Shown here: in pieces, positions 1 through 10,539 of the stretch
Layout of the letters: every line of letters starts with the position of its first letter
Numbering within the stretch: the stretch's first letter is position 1
Source: Larus michahellis
Taxonomy: Eukaryota > Chordata > Aves > Charadriiformes > Laridae
NCBI RefSeq assembly: GCF_964199755.1
Contig: NC_133901.1
Location: 12,601,556 to 12,665,555 of the forward strand
Reading direction: 5' to 3'
Length of the DNA stretch: 64,000 bases
Position numbers and translations under genes: made by a program
The notes under the pieces: generated by a model
The model's database searches: none
What the model was told of the DNA's origin: nothing
Seen by the model: only the letters and a program-made list of their open reading frames with translations

Positions 1-3000
1 CTCTTAAACCGGTCTTTGGTGTCTCACTGTGTTTCCTTGGTGCCTTTTCACACAATTCTCTTTTTCCACTTCTTATGACTACATTTCCTACAGCATATTT
101 AACAAACTTAATTTAAGAAAAATGTGACCCCAAGATTACTCCAGAGAACCTGATGAAATACAAGTTAGCATTTATTATAATACTGTGTGGTTTTGTTTTT
201 TTTTTTTTTTTAATCCTGTTTGTTTTCCCTACAAGGCAGAGCGCTGTAACTTGACTTGCTCCCGTGTGTATGCTAACACAAGGCAGTACATTTGTTTATT
301 GCTACACAGGTTGATTCTTTATAGGGCTGTAAGGATATCAAATGAAGCTTATTGTTCATAAACGGTAATTCATCGTTCGCGTCTGTCATATAAGACGCTG
401 CTGAAAAGAAATCATTCTTCTCTGAAGATTTCAAATAACATTTTCAGTGTCGATGGATAGTACTTATATAAGAGAAATGTTTGCAAAGTGAGGAAAAGAT
501 AATAAAAATGACTTCTGGTTTTACATTTGGAAGTCTTACAGCTGACTACATTCATGTAACCAGTATAATTTGCTTTGCCAAAATAAATAATGCTAGTGAA
601 AACCCCTATGCAGTAACTATCATGCAGAGGGTAGATATATTCATGTTTCCGCAAAGCACAGAAAGCGTGTTATATTTGACAAAAACATTCAAAACAAACA
701 GTGGAGTTCTTACCTGTTTTCACCCCATACAAAAGGTAGATGAACATGGCACACAGCCTCAGCATATGGACTTCCGCATGAAACTTCTACAGGCAAAAGA
801 TTTTAAGGTTCCCACAATTTCTTTGGCATGTGTCTGCTGTCACTGACAAGAGCTTGTTCTCGTTTTCTGCCAGTAACAGTAGGTGTGGTGAAAGGAGGAA
901 GTTACCAGCCAAGAAATGAAGACCAGTCTTTAGTTATACAACTAAAGCTACTTCTTAAAAAGGTGGGGCGCCTTCTATTCTACCAGGTTTCCTTATTTTA
1001 AATATAGTTTGCCCTGGGGAATGACTAATCAACAACATAATGGTTTGGTATCACGCTGTAAGCAGCAATTTGACTACACGTGTTGCAACTAATGAAATTT
1101 TTGCGTGTCTATTTGTCTTTTGCAAAGAATGTCAAAAGGCAGCAAAGAACGTAGGTGTCACTGCACGTCTGATAAGTATCTGGGCAGGGCCAGCACTTGG
1201 TTTCACAGGGCCCTACCTATTGGTAGTGTTCATGACAATCCCTACTCTCCCACATCCCTTCAGCTCTCCTGAGCACCCGGTCGTCCTAACGCAGGAGGCG
1301 GATGCCCAGCGCCACGTCATGACAAAGGGAGGGAACCAGTTCGAGTCAGTCTGCGTCTCCATCGGGCTGCCAAGCAACTGCTGCCTTGGATGACACTCAT
1401 ACACCTGGCATCCCCACCACACTTCGTTGCAGCCCTGCTGGAACCTCACGAATCCCGCTGTAATCCAAGTAAAAAGGCTTTTTTTTTTCTTTTTTCCCCT
1501 GCTGGACAGGAGTAAGAAGATGGCAGATGCAAAGGCAACTGTCAGGGGCGGGACAGGAAGTCTGAAATTGGAGCTGGAAGATTGTGGCAAAATTGATAAG
1601 ATGAGGGTGGTGGGGATGTAGAAGAGGGTTGTAAAGGGTGAGAGAGGGAAGAGGAAGAGAGAAGAGGGATGGCTGCTGGATTGAAGCTGTGTGGTAGCTT
1701 TGCCTAATGTTTTCTTAGCAAATTCTTCTAAGTTAAGTCAGGGAAAGGGAACATGGGGAGGATCAGAAACACCTCATTAAGCACAGGCTCTGTTTTTTCC
1801 CCCGGTGATGATCCAGTGAGGAGCTGAACTATTACAGTTCCCAGCTGCATAGCTGTTTCTTTGGTCCATACTGTACGTATTAAGCTTTTTGACTTTGCTA
1901 ATTCTTGGGTTAATCCTTAACTCTGCCTGCTGGCTGTCTGCAGCTCCTCCTTGTTCAGACAAGTGCGTGCTGCTTGTCTGGCGCAGGCACGGCTTGCCGC
2001 TCAGGCAGAGGCATGCACCCAGCAGCACACGTGGTTTTTTCACGAGCACCTCGAGCTCTCCCTCTGCATGCAGCTCCACAATCACGGTCTCACAGGACGT
2101 GTGCCGTGCTGTGACTCCTTTTGGTAATCACACAGGGCAAAGGTGGGTTTTGTTATTTTGAAGAGGATAAACATTGAGGAAAGACGCCAAAAAACTTCTG
2201 TGGAGTCTGGAAGCTGCAAGCTCCAGGAAAGTGCTTTTTGTGATGCAATGGCACAAGAATAATTTGAAACATTGTTTTCCTTCCAGTTCCTTTCTCACCT
2301 CTACCAGTAATCCTAAACTCTGTCAAAATATTTTCTCCCTAGCAAGTTCTGCCAGTGGTGCGAAGGAATCGGTCCAACGGTGAAGCATGCAAGATGAACA
2401 GAAGGCTTTTACCTATTGCAAAAGACGTTTGAGAATCAGAGATAAAATGAGACAAAGAAATCAAGAGGGCCTTGCCTATCTTCTCGGCATAAAAAGAAGT
2501 AACAATTTATTGCCTGAAGCTAAGCCCCACTTGTTCCTTTTCCCCATCACTTTCCTCATATCTCTGTTTCCCATCTGAGACAGCACATCCAAGCAGCTCT
2601 TGTTTCAACAGGTGGTACACGGGGACTGGCGGATTCATCCCTCTAACTCTCCATCACCCCTCGAGAGAATGATTTTGAGTAACCACCATTTTAGCATAAA
2701 CTAGACTGTCTGTTTACAGTAAGCACATTGGCAATCATACCCAGGACGTCAGCACTGGAAATGCTGTCCAGCTCCACCGTCGAATCCTGAGGAGTTCAAA
2801 TAACCCCGTGTTTACAGATTACTTCCAGCTCTTGAATCCTGTTGACCAACCTTTCACACCTGCCCCATGCAACCTTCCTCAGCCGCACACTAGTTAAAGA
2901 TGGTAACAGCTGACTTAGGGTTATTTGATTTTCGTACGCTGAACTCCAGCCACAGACTACACAGGAATACTTCTTGGGACATAAGCCTTCAGGGTCAGAA

Positions 3001-3378
3001 ATGATCCCAGTGTGAGCTTGGAAATCAATAACAACTTGAGACAGTAAAAAATACTTCTTTTATCACAGGTAGAAAACATTTAAGATCAGAATTGACACCA
3101 ACTTAAGAAAAATTTAACAGAAGATATGAAATAATTTTCCGTAAGAGAAACATTCTGCGATTAGCTCTGAGGTGTCAGATAGCCATTGTTATTTCACACT
3201 CGTTATAGAAGGATTGTAAACTGTGTTTGGTCACTGTGAGTAGAACAATTGTTTGAATCCAAGCCTTTTTCAGAAACCTTGTTTCCTCCTTAGAGAAGTT
3301 TATGACAGTGATGGTCGGCTGAAAAATATTTTTTTATATTGCATTCATGCATCCACTGCATGAGATCTCACTGACTCA
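1..3378. other. Intergenic stretch and presumed ANAPC13 3' UTR
   Basis: No protein-coding gene is recognised here. Open frames are short and unlike known proteins. The right-hand part, below the ANAPC13 stop, is expected to be its 3' UTR. The stretch holds homopolymer T tracts (around 197-212 and 1481-1500), a purine-rich patch near 1620-1670, and one weak candidate minus-strand exon at 714-786, listed in the findings. Confidence 0.5.
2506..2511 (-). promoter_or_regulatory. ANAPC13: Candidate poly(A) signal of ANAPC13
   Basis: The plus strand reads TTTATT, which is AATAAA on the minus strand, about 870 bases past the ANAPC13 stop codon. I saw no canonical signal closer to the stop. It is placed by motif only, and variant signals or a shorter UTR are possible. 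Confidence 0.3.
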
Positions 3379-3504
3379 CTAGTTTCCCGTGGGCGGAACG
3401 TTTTCATGGAGATACTGGAGAGCCAAATCTGTCCACTTCATTTCTTGCTCTTTTACAGACTCGGTTGTGCCACCATTGTCTTGCTCTGGTTCAGGAAGCT
3501 CATT
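3379..3504 (-). CDS. ANAPC13: ANAPC13 last coding exon
   Basis: Encodes residues 34-74, starting NELPEPEQDN and ending ENVPPTGN before TAG (3381-3379). The acceptor reads TTCTCAG just above 3504. The exon is in phase 0 with the upstream exon. Confidence 0.95.
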   Translation of the reverse strand, partial: NELPEPEQDNGGTTESVKEQEMKWTDLALQYLHENVPPTGN

Positions 3505-6120
3505 CTGAGAACAAAACAGAGGTACAATGCATTCCACACATAATAGGCTTCCTGAAAGGAGTGGGTTACTAAGACTTCATATGGATAAATACAAAAATCC
3601 AGAAATGAGACCAGAGGGTGCATCTGAACAATACATATAATACATACTGATCCACTTAAAAATATTACTAAGCCCTGTTATGAGCAATAGTCTTTTCACA
3701 TGAATATGGTGCTTAATCTGAAAGGTAAATTGGTTTTCCAGTACCCTGGGGCCTTACTATACACTCAGACTGCACATGCAGTGAAGAAGGAGAATATATA
3801 GCAAAAGCAAAATAAGTAAATAACAGTACGATGCAATTATTCCATTGCTTTTTTTGCAATGTGTTTCTTTTGCTGTTACCAAGAATACAGATACTGCATT
3901 TATTATAGCTGTTATTAAGACAACTAGTTCCGTAACATGTTACTTTCCTGTGGCAGGTGAGAAATCCTTCCTCCTTCCACGTGCTGAACTCAGGTGTGGC
4001 CGTGCACTATCAACAGTAGAAGTCAGAAACCCCTACGAGGTGCAACACAGAGCTGCTCATGACACAGTAAGAAGGAAGTATAGTTTAACGGAGATTTCAT
4101 TTTCTCTCCTTAGATTATTCTCTGTGTTGCTGTATTGGTGCAGTCGCACAGAGTGCGTGTTATTCTGCCAGATACCATTTGGGCAAGAATTCTGAGTTCT
4201 AGATCTCTGGAAATCCCAGCATGAGCTAAGTAAAATTTTTCAGTTTTGAAACCAGCGTATGATTCAAGCCCATTTGAGTTCATAAGAATCTCTCGAGCGA
4301 GCACTGTATGGGATGCTCAGTACAGGCTCAAATGCCACTGTACAGCCATTCTGTTTGCTCCTTTGCAGTGCTGCTGAATAAGCCTCCTGTGAGTTTGTGC
4401 TGGTTTTTCTATGTGATCAGAGCCAATCCCATCCCTGGGGATCTTTCCATCCACAGCCAGGCCTGCCTTTCTATTGGTAGTTGATGAGGCTTCCTGCTGT
4501 GAGGCTGCCCTCTGTATGTGACTGTAAGTACCTCAAGAGATGGCTGGAAGGAAAGAAACAGTAATGTTTCTTGACTTGGACACAGGGTAAAGGCAAATGT
4601 CAGCAAGGAGGGAGTTTATAATAGTTGACCTGCCTAATAAAGGTTATCCCAAGCAAAGTGGGGTTTGGGCTCTCGTATCGGAGAATCACAGTTCTGCAAG
4701 ATCATTCATAGAATCATGAATTGTTAGGGTTGGAAGGGACCTTAAAGATCATCTAGTTCCAACCCCCCTGCCATGGGCAGGGACACCTCCCACTAGATCA
4801 GGTTGCTCAGAGCCCCGTCCAGCCCGGCCCTGAACACCTCCAGGGATGGGGCTTCCACCACCTCTCTGGGCAACCTGTTCCAGTGTCTCACCACCCTCAT
4901 GGTGAAGAACTTCTTCCTAACGTCCAGTCTGAATCGTCCCATCTCTATTTTTAATCCATTCCCTCTAGTCCTACCATTACCCGACATCCTAAAAAGTCCC
5001 TCACCAGCTTTCTTGTAGGCGCCCTTAAGATACTCTTCCTTTCCCTCAAGCCCAAATCTTGGCAGGAAAACCTGTGTGCCATATACATGGATTTTGGAGG
5101 TGTGTAGCTGCTCCTTGCCCTCTCTGAAAAGACAGTGGTGTGAGGGCTAAAGCTTGAGCCATGTCACTGGTGATTTGGAAATGTCGCTGTCCTAGACAAA
5201 GCTAGCAGCCTGTCAGTCCCCACGATCTTAGCATGACTGCTTTGTCAGTGCTAGCCAGGATAAAGCTTGTATACCAGAAAGAACAAGGAAAGGGAAAATC
5301 CTCAGATACCTCTCACTTCCCTGGTAGTTTCAAAAAGGCTAAGGAAGGCATCAGCATGGGGGATCTGAAGGTTCAGCTCTGGACTTTGTGGGTAGCTTTT
5401 CCCCAGCTGCACCTCTCTGGCCTCGTTAGCTGTACAACAAGCTGTGTGGAGGATGGACAGATAGCTGTCATGCGTTGGACGCAGCACTACGAGCAAGACT
5501 CCCACTGCAGGTTCACTACTGTCCTTGAACTGGCAACAGCAACAGTGTATTCAGAAAAGACTTATTAGGAAGACATTTGAAAAAATTTCATCTTCTTTTA
5601 ATGGAATTTTAGAAAGTAGAAATAAAGTGTAACCAAGATTGCAACTGTCTGCGTGAGACTGATCCTCTCTGTTCTACAAATGAACTGGGAAGCCACTTCA
5701 AACACTAATAATACGAAGGGGAAGCATGGAGAAAGGACGGTTATACTTCTCCGTGCTGCCAAACCCAGAACTGTGTGATGGGAAGGGCACTCCAGTTCCA
5801 GGGAGATTTGGCAACTGGTCAGGGGAAGCGGGCAGAGAAACATCCACATCCTCATAAGCATGCTGGCATATAGGAGGGAAAAGGAGTGAGTCAGATCCAT
5901 CCCAGGAACCTTTTGTACAAATTAACTGCACCACAAGCAATACTGCCTGTGCCATTTCATGGAAGGGGCTGTGATAAACATGCTGGTCTTAACTCAGATT
6001 GATAAGTAGCAATTCACCTACCAGAGGGATAGCCACATCTTCGTACGGCAATTTATCTTCCCTCCACGCATCATCGATCAAATCCAGGATCCTGCCATCC
6101 CTTTGCACTTCGCTGTCCAT
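3379..6120 (-). CDS. ANAPC13: ANAPC13, anaphase-promoting complex subunit 13 (spliced gene)
   Basis: Coding sequence is complement(join(3379..3504,6022..6120)), 225 nt encoding 74 aa, the usual length of the vertebrate protein. It begins MDSEVQRDGRILDLIDDAW and ends in ENVPPTGN. Both match my recall of the human protein almost residue for residue, including the acidic LPEPEQDNGGTTESVKEQE segment. Known role: a small, largely extended subunit that helps assemble the TPR arm of the APC/C, the ubiquitin ligase driving cyclin B and securin degradation at anaphase. The coding intron (3505..6021) is phase 0 with GT-AG ends and contains a CR1 fragment. The start is the first ATG of the conserved N-terminus. 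The gene lies head-to-head with CEP63 across a CpG island, so shared promoter control is likely (inference). Confidence 0.96.
4706..5045 (-). mobile_element. CR1 LINE 3' fragment (minus orientation)
   Basis: The plus strand shows the reverse complement of an avian CR1 3' end: an ATAGAATCAT-type tail near 4706, then the typical GGTTGGAAGGGACC segment, then the reverse complement of the end of the reverse-transcriptase frame. In the minus orientation that frame still reads as a run containing FFTMRVVRHWNRLPREVVEAPS, cut here by the tail. The copy is 5'-truncated and lies in the ANAPC13 intron. Confidence 0.92.
6022..6120 (-). CDS. ANAPC13: ANAPC13 first coding exon
   Basis: Encodes residues 1-33, from MDSEVQRDGR to EDVAIPL. 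ATG is at 6120-6118 and the donor is CTG|GTAGGT at 6021. The exon probably extends to about 6147, where TGTGTCACAG gives a good acceptor and leaves a short 5' UTR in this exon. Confidence 0.95.
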
Positions 6121-6367
6121 CGTTGTAGCAGGTGAGTACAGCTAAATCTGTGACACAGAGCAGATACTGTTTCTAACATCTGTGTCCCCAGGCACATTGT
6201 TTGGGCTATGGGCTTGCTCCAGTTTTGATTCAGTTTCTATTCAGCCTTAACTTTTAGGGAAAACCTTGATTTTCCTAATCTGCTCAAAACAGGGTTATAA
6301 CCACTTCAGTAGGAGAACTACTTCATCTGAAAAGAACACTATCAAACCGAATGGCAGATTGATGAAT

Positions 6368-6534
6368 TGCAGGCTGCCCAGAGAGGTGGTGGAGTCTCCT
6401 TCTCTGGAGACATTCCAAACCCACCTGGACGCGCTCCTGTCCAGCCTGCTCTGGGTGACCCTGCTTTGGTAGGAGGTTGGACTAGAGGATCTCCAAAGGT
6501 CCCATCCAACCCTGACCATCCTGTGATTCTGTGA
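6368..6534 (+). mobile_element. CR1 LINE 3' fragment
   Basis: Plus-strand CR1 end: CTGCCCAGAGAGGTGGTGGA, then a segment encoding the CR1 C-terminal LPREVVESPSLETFQTHLD motif, then GGTCCCATCCAACC and the tail ATCCTGTGATTCTGTG. It is a short 5'-truncated copy in the ANAPC13 5' intron. Confidence 0.9.
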
Positions 6535-6949
6535 GTATATAAAACTAGCCTGTTGTTATTAATGATAGAGATTTACGTGTGTTTATAGCTACTGACCTTT
6601 AGCAGTCTCTTTAGATGAGCTTGCGGCCCACGGCTGCCCCGTCCCCTCCAGCTCTGCACAGAGCCGTTGTCAGCTGCCTCTTTGCTCTCAGCCCCTCGCC
6701 AGCCTAGAAGAGAGCCAGAATGAAGCGTTTAACGTCATGCAAAACGCTGCCCAGACCCTGAAGCCCAGCAAACTGGTAAAACAGGAGAAAGAGAAGACCT
6801 GCCTTCCACCCTCAGCTGCTGCATCCCATGCCAGGGGTTGGTTAATCAAACCAACTGCCCTCCTCGATGCGTCCCACCCCCGCAGGGCTGGAGACCACCG
6901 ATATTTATTGCGAACCAAAGGGGGCTGGGGGGCTCTCGGTGAGGTGCAG

Positions 6950-7650
6950 GAGCCGCCTGGCTCTACAGGCCTCCACAGCCCTTACCCCACCGGAGCTGCG
7001 GGGGCGGGCGGGCGAGGAACGGGCCCCAGCGCATCCCAGCCCCGGTAACCAGGGGAGGCGGCCCCCCGCCCCTCTCGGTGCCCCCCACCCCCGGGGGCGG
7101 CCCGTCCCCCCGCCGCTCCCAGTGCCCCCCCACCGGGGGACGCGGCCCGCTGCCCCCCTACCCTGCCCATCTCCGGGCGGCGGCCGCGGCGCCGGTAGTG
7201 CGCAGGCGCGGGCCCCGCGCAGCCGCAGCGCTCGCCCGCCAACGGCCACACCGGCGGGGGGCGGACGGACCGACCGACCGACCGGTCGGTGGTGGTGGGG
7301 TTTGCGGGGAGGGGAGCCAGGCCCGGCCCGGCCCGGCCCGCTGCTGGCCTCCTTACCGTCGGTAACGGCCGCCGGCCGGGCCGGGCCGGCGCGGGGAGCC
7401 CGGCGCACAGGTCGGGCCCCGGGTGAAGGAAGCGGGGAGGAAAATCGGGGGCTTCTCCTCAGGGAACAGGGCTGGGGGGTCCCCGGGCAGCGCCTCGGCC
7501 CCTCCTCGGGGGGTGCTGAGGGGACGCCGTCCCCGGCGAAGCGCCCGTTTTCCACGGTGTTCCCGCTGGGCTCCGGCCTGGCCTGGCCTGGCCTCAGCCG
7601 GAGGTGGCAACCCCTCTGCTCCGCTCGGGGGAGACCCCCCTGCAGTGCTG
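6950..7650. promoter_or_regulatory. CpG island, probable ANAPC13/CEP63 bidirectional promoter
   Basis: Very high GC with dense CpG, in contrast to the AT-richer flanks. It contains GGCCC repeats (about 7319-7342), a GACC run ending in the perfect 14-bp palindrome ACCGACCGGTCGGT (7277-7290), and many GGGCGG/CCGCCC boxes of the kind bound by Sp1-family factors. It lies between the divergent ANAPC13 and CEP63 coding exons. No TATA box was evident. The exact start sites cannot be read from sequence. Confidence 0.85.
7357..7420 (-). other. ANAPC13: Candidate non-coding first exon of ANAPC13
   Basis: A near-ideal minus-strand donor, CGACG|GTAAGG, occurs with GT at 7356-7355 inside the CpG island. 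It lies upstream of the ANAPC13 coding exon, as expected for a 5' UTR exon. The upstream limit is not defined by sequence and 7420 is only a placeholder for the start-site region. Confidence 0.4.
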
Positions 7651-7689
7651 CCTCCAGCTCTGAGGCACCGACAGCAGAAGGACACGGAG

Positions 7690-8153
7690 CTGTTGGAGCG
7701 GGGCCAGAGGAGGCCCCGGAGATGCTGGGAGGGCTGGAGCCCCTCTGCTGGGAGGACAGGCTGAGAGAGGTGGGGGGGTTCAGCCTGGAGAAGAGAAGGC
7801 TCCGGGGAGACCTTCCAGCCCCTTCCAGTCCCTAAAGGGGCTCCAGGAGAGCTGGGGAGGGACTCTGGATCAGGGAGGGGAGCCATGGGATGAGGGGGAA
7901 TGGTTTTTCACTGGAAGAGGGGAGATTTAGATGAGATCTGAGGAAGCAATTCTTGGCTGTGAGGGTGGTGGGACGCTGGCCCAGGTTGTCCAGAGCAGCT
8001 GTGGCTGCCCCATCCCTGGAGGGGTTCAAGGCCAGGCTGGACGGGGCTGGGAGCAGCCTGGGCTGGTGGGAGGTGTCCCTGCCCAGGGCAGGGGGTGGCA
8101 CTGGGTGGGCTTTGAGGTCCCTTCCAGCTCTAACCATCCTATCATTTCCAGCA
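7690..8153 (+). mobile_element. CR1 LINE 3' fragment (longest copy here)
   Basis: Runs through standard CR1 landmarks in order: GGAGCGGGGCCAGAGGAGG-like sequence, CTGGAGAAGAGAAGGCTCC, GAGACCTTCCAGCC, CTGGAGGGGTTCAAGGCCAG, GGTCCCTTCCAGCTC and the end CTAACCATCCTATCAT. It covers about 460 bases and abuts the CpG island on the CEP63 side, in the region before the first CEP63 coding exon. Its GC-rich open frames are not host genes. Confidence 0.93.
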
Positions 8154-10470
8154 GCTGGCAGGCTGAGGATACTTTGTGAAACTCTTGCTGCAACATGCCT
8201 GGTGCTTTTCTGTTCATTGTAAACTTGTTTCCAGCAGCACCTCGACGTTACATCCTACTGTGTTTTTTTTTATGCTAAATAATCCCAGCCTTTTCTCACA
8301 GGCAGTAGTATTCTTAAGTGCTGCATATTGTAAAATTTTCCCCACTTGATTCTACTGTGATTCTTTCTTGAGTTGGGATGTGAAACCTTGTTAACCTTGT
8401 TGTTTCTTAATTACTTTATCTCTCTCTTTTTTTTCTTTTTTTTTTTTGTGTGTGTAAATAGTTCCTTTTTCCTTAATTTCAGAAGTGTCAGGGGCCAGCT
8501 CTCATTGCTTCAGCTGTAGTTAATGGCAGATTGTTTCCTCTTGTGGTGTCCCTATGGGTCTTTACTCATTAGTTGCGTGTAACTTGCACATGGTGAGTTG
8601 CAAGCCTGATAGGTCAGAACAGATAAGTCAACAAAGCTGATGTAGCATCAGTACTGGCCAGAGGTGTCTAATCATGTATTCCCCCAAACCTGGGTAAGCC
8701 GGCAAGTATGCAAAGCTGCAGATTCAGGCGTCTCACCCTGGGGGCCCTGCTTGAAGCCTAAGAGAAGCAGGAGTGGATGCTGTCGGGCTCTTCGTGGCGA
8801 TAGAGCCTTCGGCGTTGAACTGATCCCAGCCCCTCAGGGAAGGAGCTGCTGATAAAGAGCCTGCATTGCTCTCAGGATTTTCTGTTTGAATTTTAGCAGG
8901 CATTCTCTGTGGTGGACAGTGCAATCTCTCTGAAAATCGATTCCGTGTTGGTGTGATTAGAATGAAACAGAGGAGCTGCTACTGGCTAATGCCTGCTCTG
9001 ACCACCTGGAGAGCTCTCTGGGAATGCTGTCAGCAGCTCTGCGGATCTGCTCATCTGCTCTCCTCAGCAGCTCTGCCATCAGCGCTGCAACAAAGATGTT
9101 CTGCATGCTGATTGATTTCTGTTAAGCACAGACAGGACCAAAGAGAGATGAAACACTCAGAATAGGGATAGGATTTTTTTTTTTTCTTCTCCCTCAATGA
9201 AATACATATTTTTTGTATGTGCAAGGTTTAAAATAGAGCTGAACTCCCAAGAACAGGCTCTAGTCTCTGGATGGAGATTTAAAATGCTGTAGGAGCGGGA
9301 TAGAAGCTCTGATGGAAGTGAGAGAGTAAAGCTGAGTTTGCGTTTCTGAAAGTCTCACTTTCTGTTACCTGCTCCCTCTTTTGTTGATTAGTTCATAGTG
9401 CCGTAGTAATCTTTGAGGAAAGATGTTGTGAGGATCTGTTTCTAAATACTTGAGAAAGTGCATAGATGTATTGTAAGCAGAAGATTGTGTGAATACCTCC
9501 ACAGAGTGAAACTGAAATATAGTTTTGTATCGTCAGGATGAGTTTAACCATTTTTCTGTTAGAGAGCCACAGTTGCATGGAGGAGCCACTGAAATAAATT
9601 CTAGCTTTCCGGATGTGGTTCCATAGTAACTTACTTTTTTTTTATTATTATTATTCCCTATTTTTGCCTTTAATGTAAATAAATTCACAAATAAGGTGAA
9701 ACTTCTATGTGTATACGTACATACATGTGTTAGTTAAAAATGACATCCTTTAAGTCATGAAGACAATGTACTGCTGCTGCTGTAAACCTTTGCAACTTAT
9801 TTTCACAGCTTAAGGCACTAGAGGAGTTTTTAAAGAGTTAGTGCTATCTCAAAAGAAAGTTCTCACAACTGTGTGAACTAGCAACGCGTCCTGAACGCAC
9901 TGGTAACCTGTGTACTCTCTGTAACCTAGGCTGTCATCGAGACCCAGTTTATGGACAGATTCTTACTGCTACTTGCTACAAGGTGCTTATGGGTTGTTTT
10001 TTTTTTTTTTTTTGTCTGAAGTGGCAAATGCCCCTGTTGGAGGTGGATCTTGGGCTGGCCTGTTTGGAAGCTCGCAATGTCACTGATGCTCCGCAGTTTG
10101 GCGCACCCAGGAGCGGGGATCTGCCAGTCCCATCGCGTTGAGTTTGCCCGTTTGCTGAAGTGCAGATTCTCTTTCACTGCTGCTGTTTTGTGTTATTCCC
10201 TTCATTAGATCCGGAGATTATATCACTGCAATTTCATAGTGCTGAATGGTTGCATTGGGGCTTTTTTTTTTTTCTGTTTTTCTTTATTTGGTGGATATTT
10301 GGCTTGTAAGTTCCTGAAAGTGACCACTGTTCTCACCCGTAACTGTGTGCTAATTGTGATTATTTCAGCTTCTTTCCTCTGTGGACTTCTGCTTGTTCTG
10401 CAGTTGGATGGAGAAGTAGCCTTGCTCCTACGCTGCCATGGGTGACCACTGCTTTTGTGTATTTTCCTAG
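8154..10470. other. CEP63 5' intron sequence
   Basis: Presumed first intron of CEP63. No coding exon is recognised. It holds T-rich tracts (8430-8450, 9173-9185, 9996-10013, 10261-10273) and a possible degraded LTR-like segment at about 8560-8880, listed separately. The non-coding first exon of CEP63 should lie in the CpG island to the left but its donor was not identified. Confidence 0.5.
8560..8880 (+). mobile_element. Possible degraded solo LTR
   Basis: The segment ends in a GATAAAGAGCCTGCATTGCTC motif similar in form to the poly(A)/R-U5 junction of avian endogenous retroviral LTRs. It is preceded by a GC-richer stretch containing TCGTGGCGATAGAGCC. No flanking target-site duplication, paired LTR or internal retroviral gene was found. 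Recognition rests on sequence flavour only. Confidence 0.2.
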
Positions 10471-10539
10471 CTGCTGAAACCACCGGGATTTAGTGATGGA
10501 GGCTTTGCTGGAAGGGATGCAGAGGAATGGGCAGGGGAG
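10471..10539 (+). CDS. CEP63: CEP63 first coding exon
   Basis: The acceptor TTTTCCTAG ends at 10470, followed by 25 nt of 5' UTR. ATG is at 10496, encoding [14 protein letters not shown] plus two bases of Ser15. The donor GGGAG|GTACGT follows 10539. The start is chosen because MEALLEG matches the known CEP63 N-terminus. Confidence 0.93.

Noticed and set aside
4793-5018. Open frames on both strands containing NRLPREVVEAPSLEVF
   Set aside because: They are remnants of the CR1 reverse-transcriptase frame, not a host gene.
5233-5568. 111-codon + strand open frame inside the ANAPC13 intron
   Set aside because: Unlike any protein I know, no splice or promoter support, antisense to a small well-defined gene.
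6121-6140. Perfect + strand donor-like GCAGGTGAGT just upstream of the ANAPC13 start
   Set aside because: It is antisense to ANAPC13, and no + strand exon or acceptor could be paired with it.
6867-7835. 322-codon + strand open frame and 216-codon minus open frame
   Set aside because: They lie in the CpG island and an adjacent CR1. The products are Pro/Arg/Gly/Ala-rich, as expected of stop-poor GC-rich sequence in any frame.
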